In this document: piece after piece, positions 4,997-5,051 of the stretch
How positions within the stretch are numbered: position 1 is the first letter of the stretch
Layout: each line of letters starts with the position of its first letter
Made by a program: the position numbers and the translations under genes
The notes under the pieces: generated by a model
What the model was told of the DNA's origin: nothing
Seen by the model: the letters and a program-made list of their open reading frames with translations, nothing else
Databases searched by the model: none
Origin: Hydrogenophaga sp.
GTDB lineage: Bacteria; Pseudomonadota; Gammaproteobacteria; Burkholderiales; Burkholderiaceae
NCBI GenBank assembly: GCA_025458545.1
Contig: JALOSH010000189.1
Coordinates: 1 to 5,051, forward strand
Reading direction: 5' to 3'
DNA length: 5,051 bases

Positions 4997-5051
4997 ATGA
5001 AGAAGAGCAGATTCACCGAGGAACAAATCATCGGCTTCCTCAAGCAGGCCG
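4997..5051 (+). CDS. IS3-family transposase OrfA, N-terminal fragment
   Basis: Eighteen full codons are visible, reading MKKSRFTEEQIIGFLKQA, a typical opening of IS3-family OrfA proteins of the IS407-like type. OrfA supplies the helix-turn-helix DNA-binding part of the transposase, and in complete elements it is joined by a -1 frameshift to the OrfB DDE catalytic domain. The ATG at 4997 is preferred because AGGAG (4982-4986) lies 10 nt upstream. An in-frame ATG at 4988 would add three residues but sits 1 nt after that site. The rest of the gene, and whether the element is intact, lie beyond the window. Confidence 0.82.
   Translation, partial: MKKSRFTEEQIIGFLKQA

Larger units (their letters stand above)
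4926..5051 (+). mobile_element. IS3-family insertion sequence, left end (cut by window edge)
   Basis: The left part of an IS3-family element runs in the same direction as the operon. TGACCTGCCCCCCACC at 4926 has the form of IS3-family left terminal repeats, which start with TG and often have a C-rich stretch, and an OrfA reading frame begins 71 nt inside. The OrfA start resembles the IS407-like subgroup. The right end is outside the window, so neither the terminal repeat pair nor a target duplication can be confirmed. The bases just outside, TTCA (4922-4925), are a candidate 4-bp duplication. The 12-bp inverted repeat beginning at 4914 leaves open a boundary slightly further upstream. The insertion lies 141 bp after panE and breaks no recognised gene. 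Confidence 0.75.

Noticed and set aside
4771..5051. A + strand frame opening with ATG at 4771 inside panE and staying open to the window end
   Set aside because: No good ribosome binding site precedes it, the product is unrecognised, and it runs through the IS left end and out of frame through OrfA. It seems to be chance, though a gene truncated by the IS cannot be fully excluded.
1..5051. tRNA, rRNA, riboswitch or CRISPR array
   Set aside because: No cloverleaf-like segment, regularly spaced repeat array or recognisable riboswitch core was found. The gaps between genes are all short and described as regulatory sites or hairpins.

Overview
The window looks like a piece of a betaproteobacterial chromosome, probably order Burkholderiales and perhaps Comamonadaceae. 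This rests on the GC-rich coding sequence with strong G/C third positions, a Bug-family periplasmic binding protein, and an IS3-family element of a type common in that group. The genus cannot be fixed from the sequence alone. All recognised genes are on the + strand.

Layout. Positions 1-390 hold the C-terminal end of an acyl-CoA synthetase (AMP-forming), cut by the window edge. A 133-bp gap (391-523) is visibly AT-richer than the genes around it. It carries a perfect inverted repeat and a candidate sigma70 promoter. A complete tripartite tricarboxylate transporter (TTT) follows in the order binding protein (524-1543), small membrane subunit TctB (1673-2203) and large permease TctA (2217-3731). 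Next is a PanE/ApbA-family ketopantoate-reductase-like NADPH enzyme (3768-4784). The 129-bp gap between the binding-protein gene and tctB contains a strong GC-rich hairpin and an 11-bp direct repeat. The tctB-tctA and tctA-panE gaps are only 13 and 36 bp, so the four genes from 524 to 4784 probably form one operon. Downstream lies a non-coding stretch rich in small inverted repeats. An IS3-family insertion sequence then begins at about 4926 (possibly 4914), and the first 18 codons of its OrfA reach the window end.

How the genes may work together (inference). The binding protein would capture a small carboxylate in the periplasm and TctAB would import it. The adjacent CoA ligase could activate it as a thioester, and the PanE-like enzyme could reduce or oxidise a 2-oxo/hydroxy-acid intermediate. 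The substrate is not readable from the sequence.

No clearly new system is visible. The most unusual local structure is at the IS left end: a perfect 12-bp inverted repeat spans the expected IS boundary and shares an arm with a second hairpin that places the OrfA ribosome binding site in its loop.
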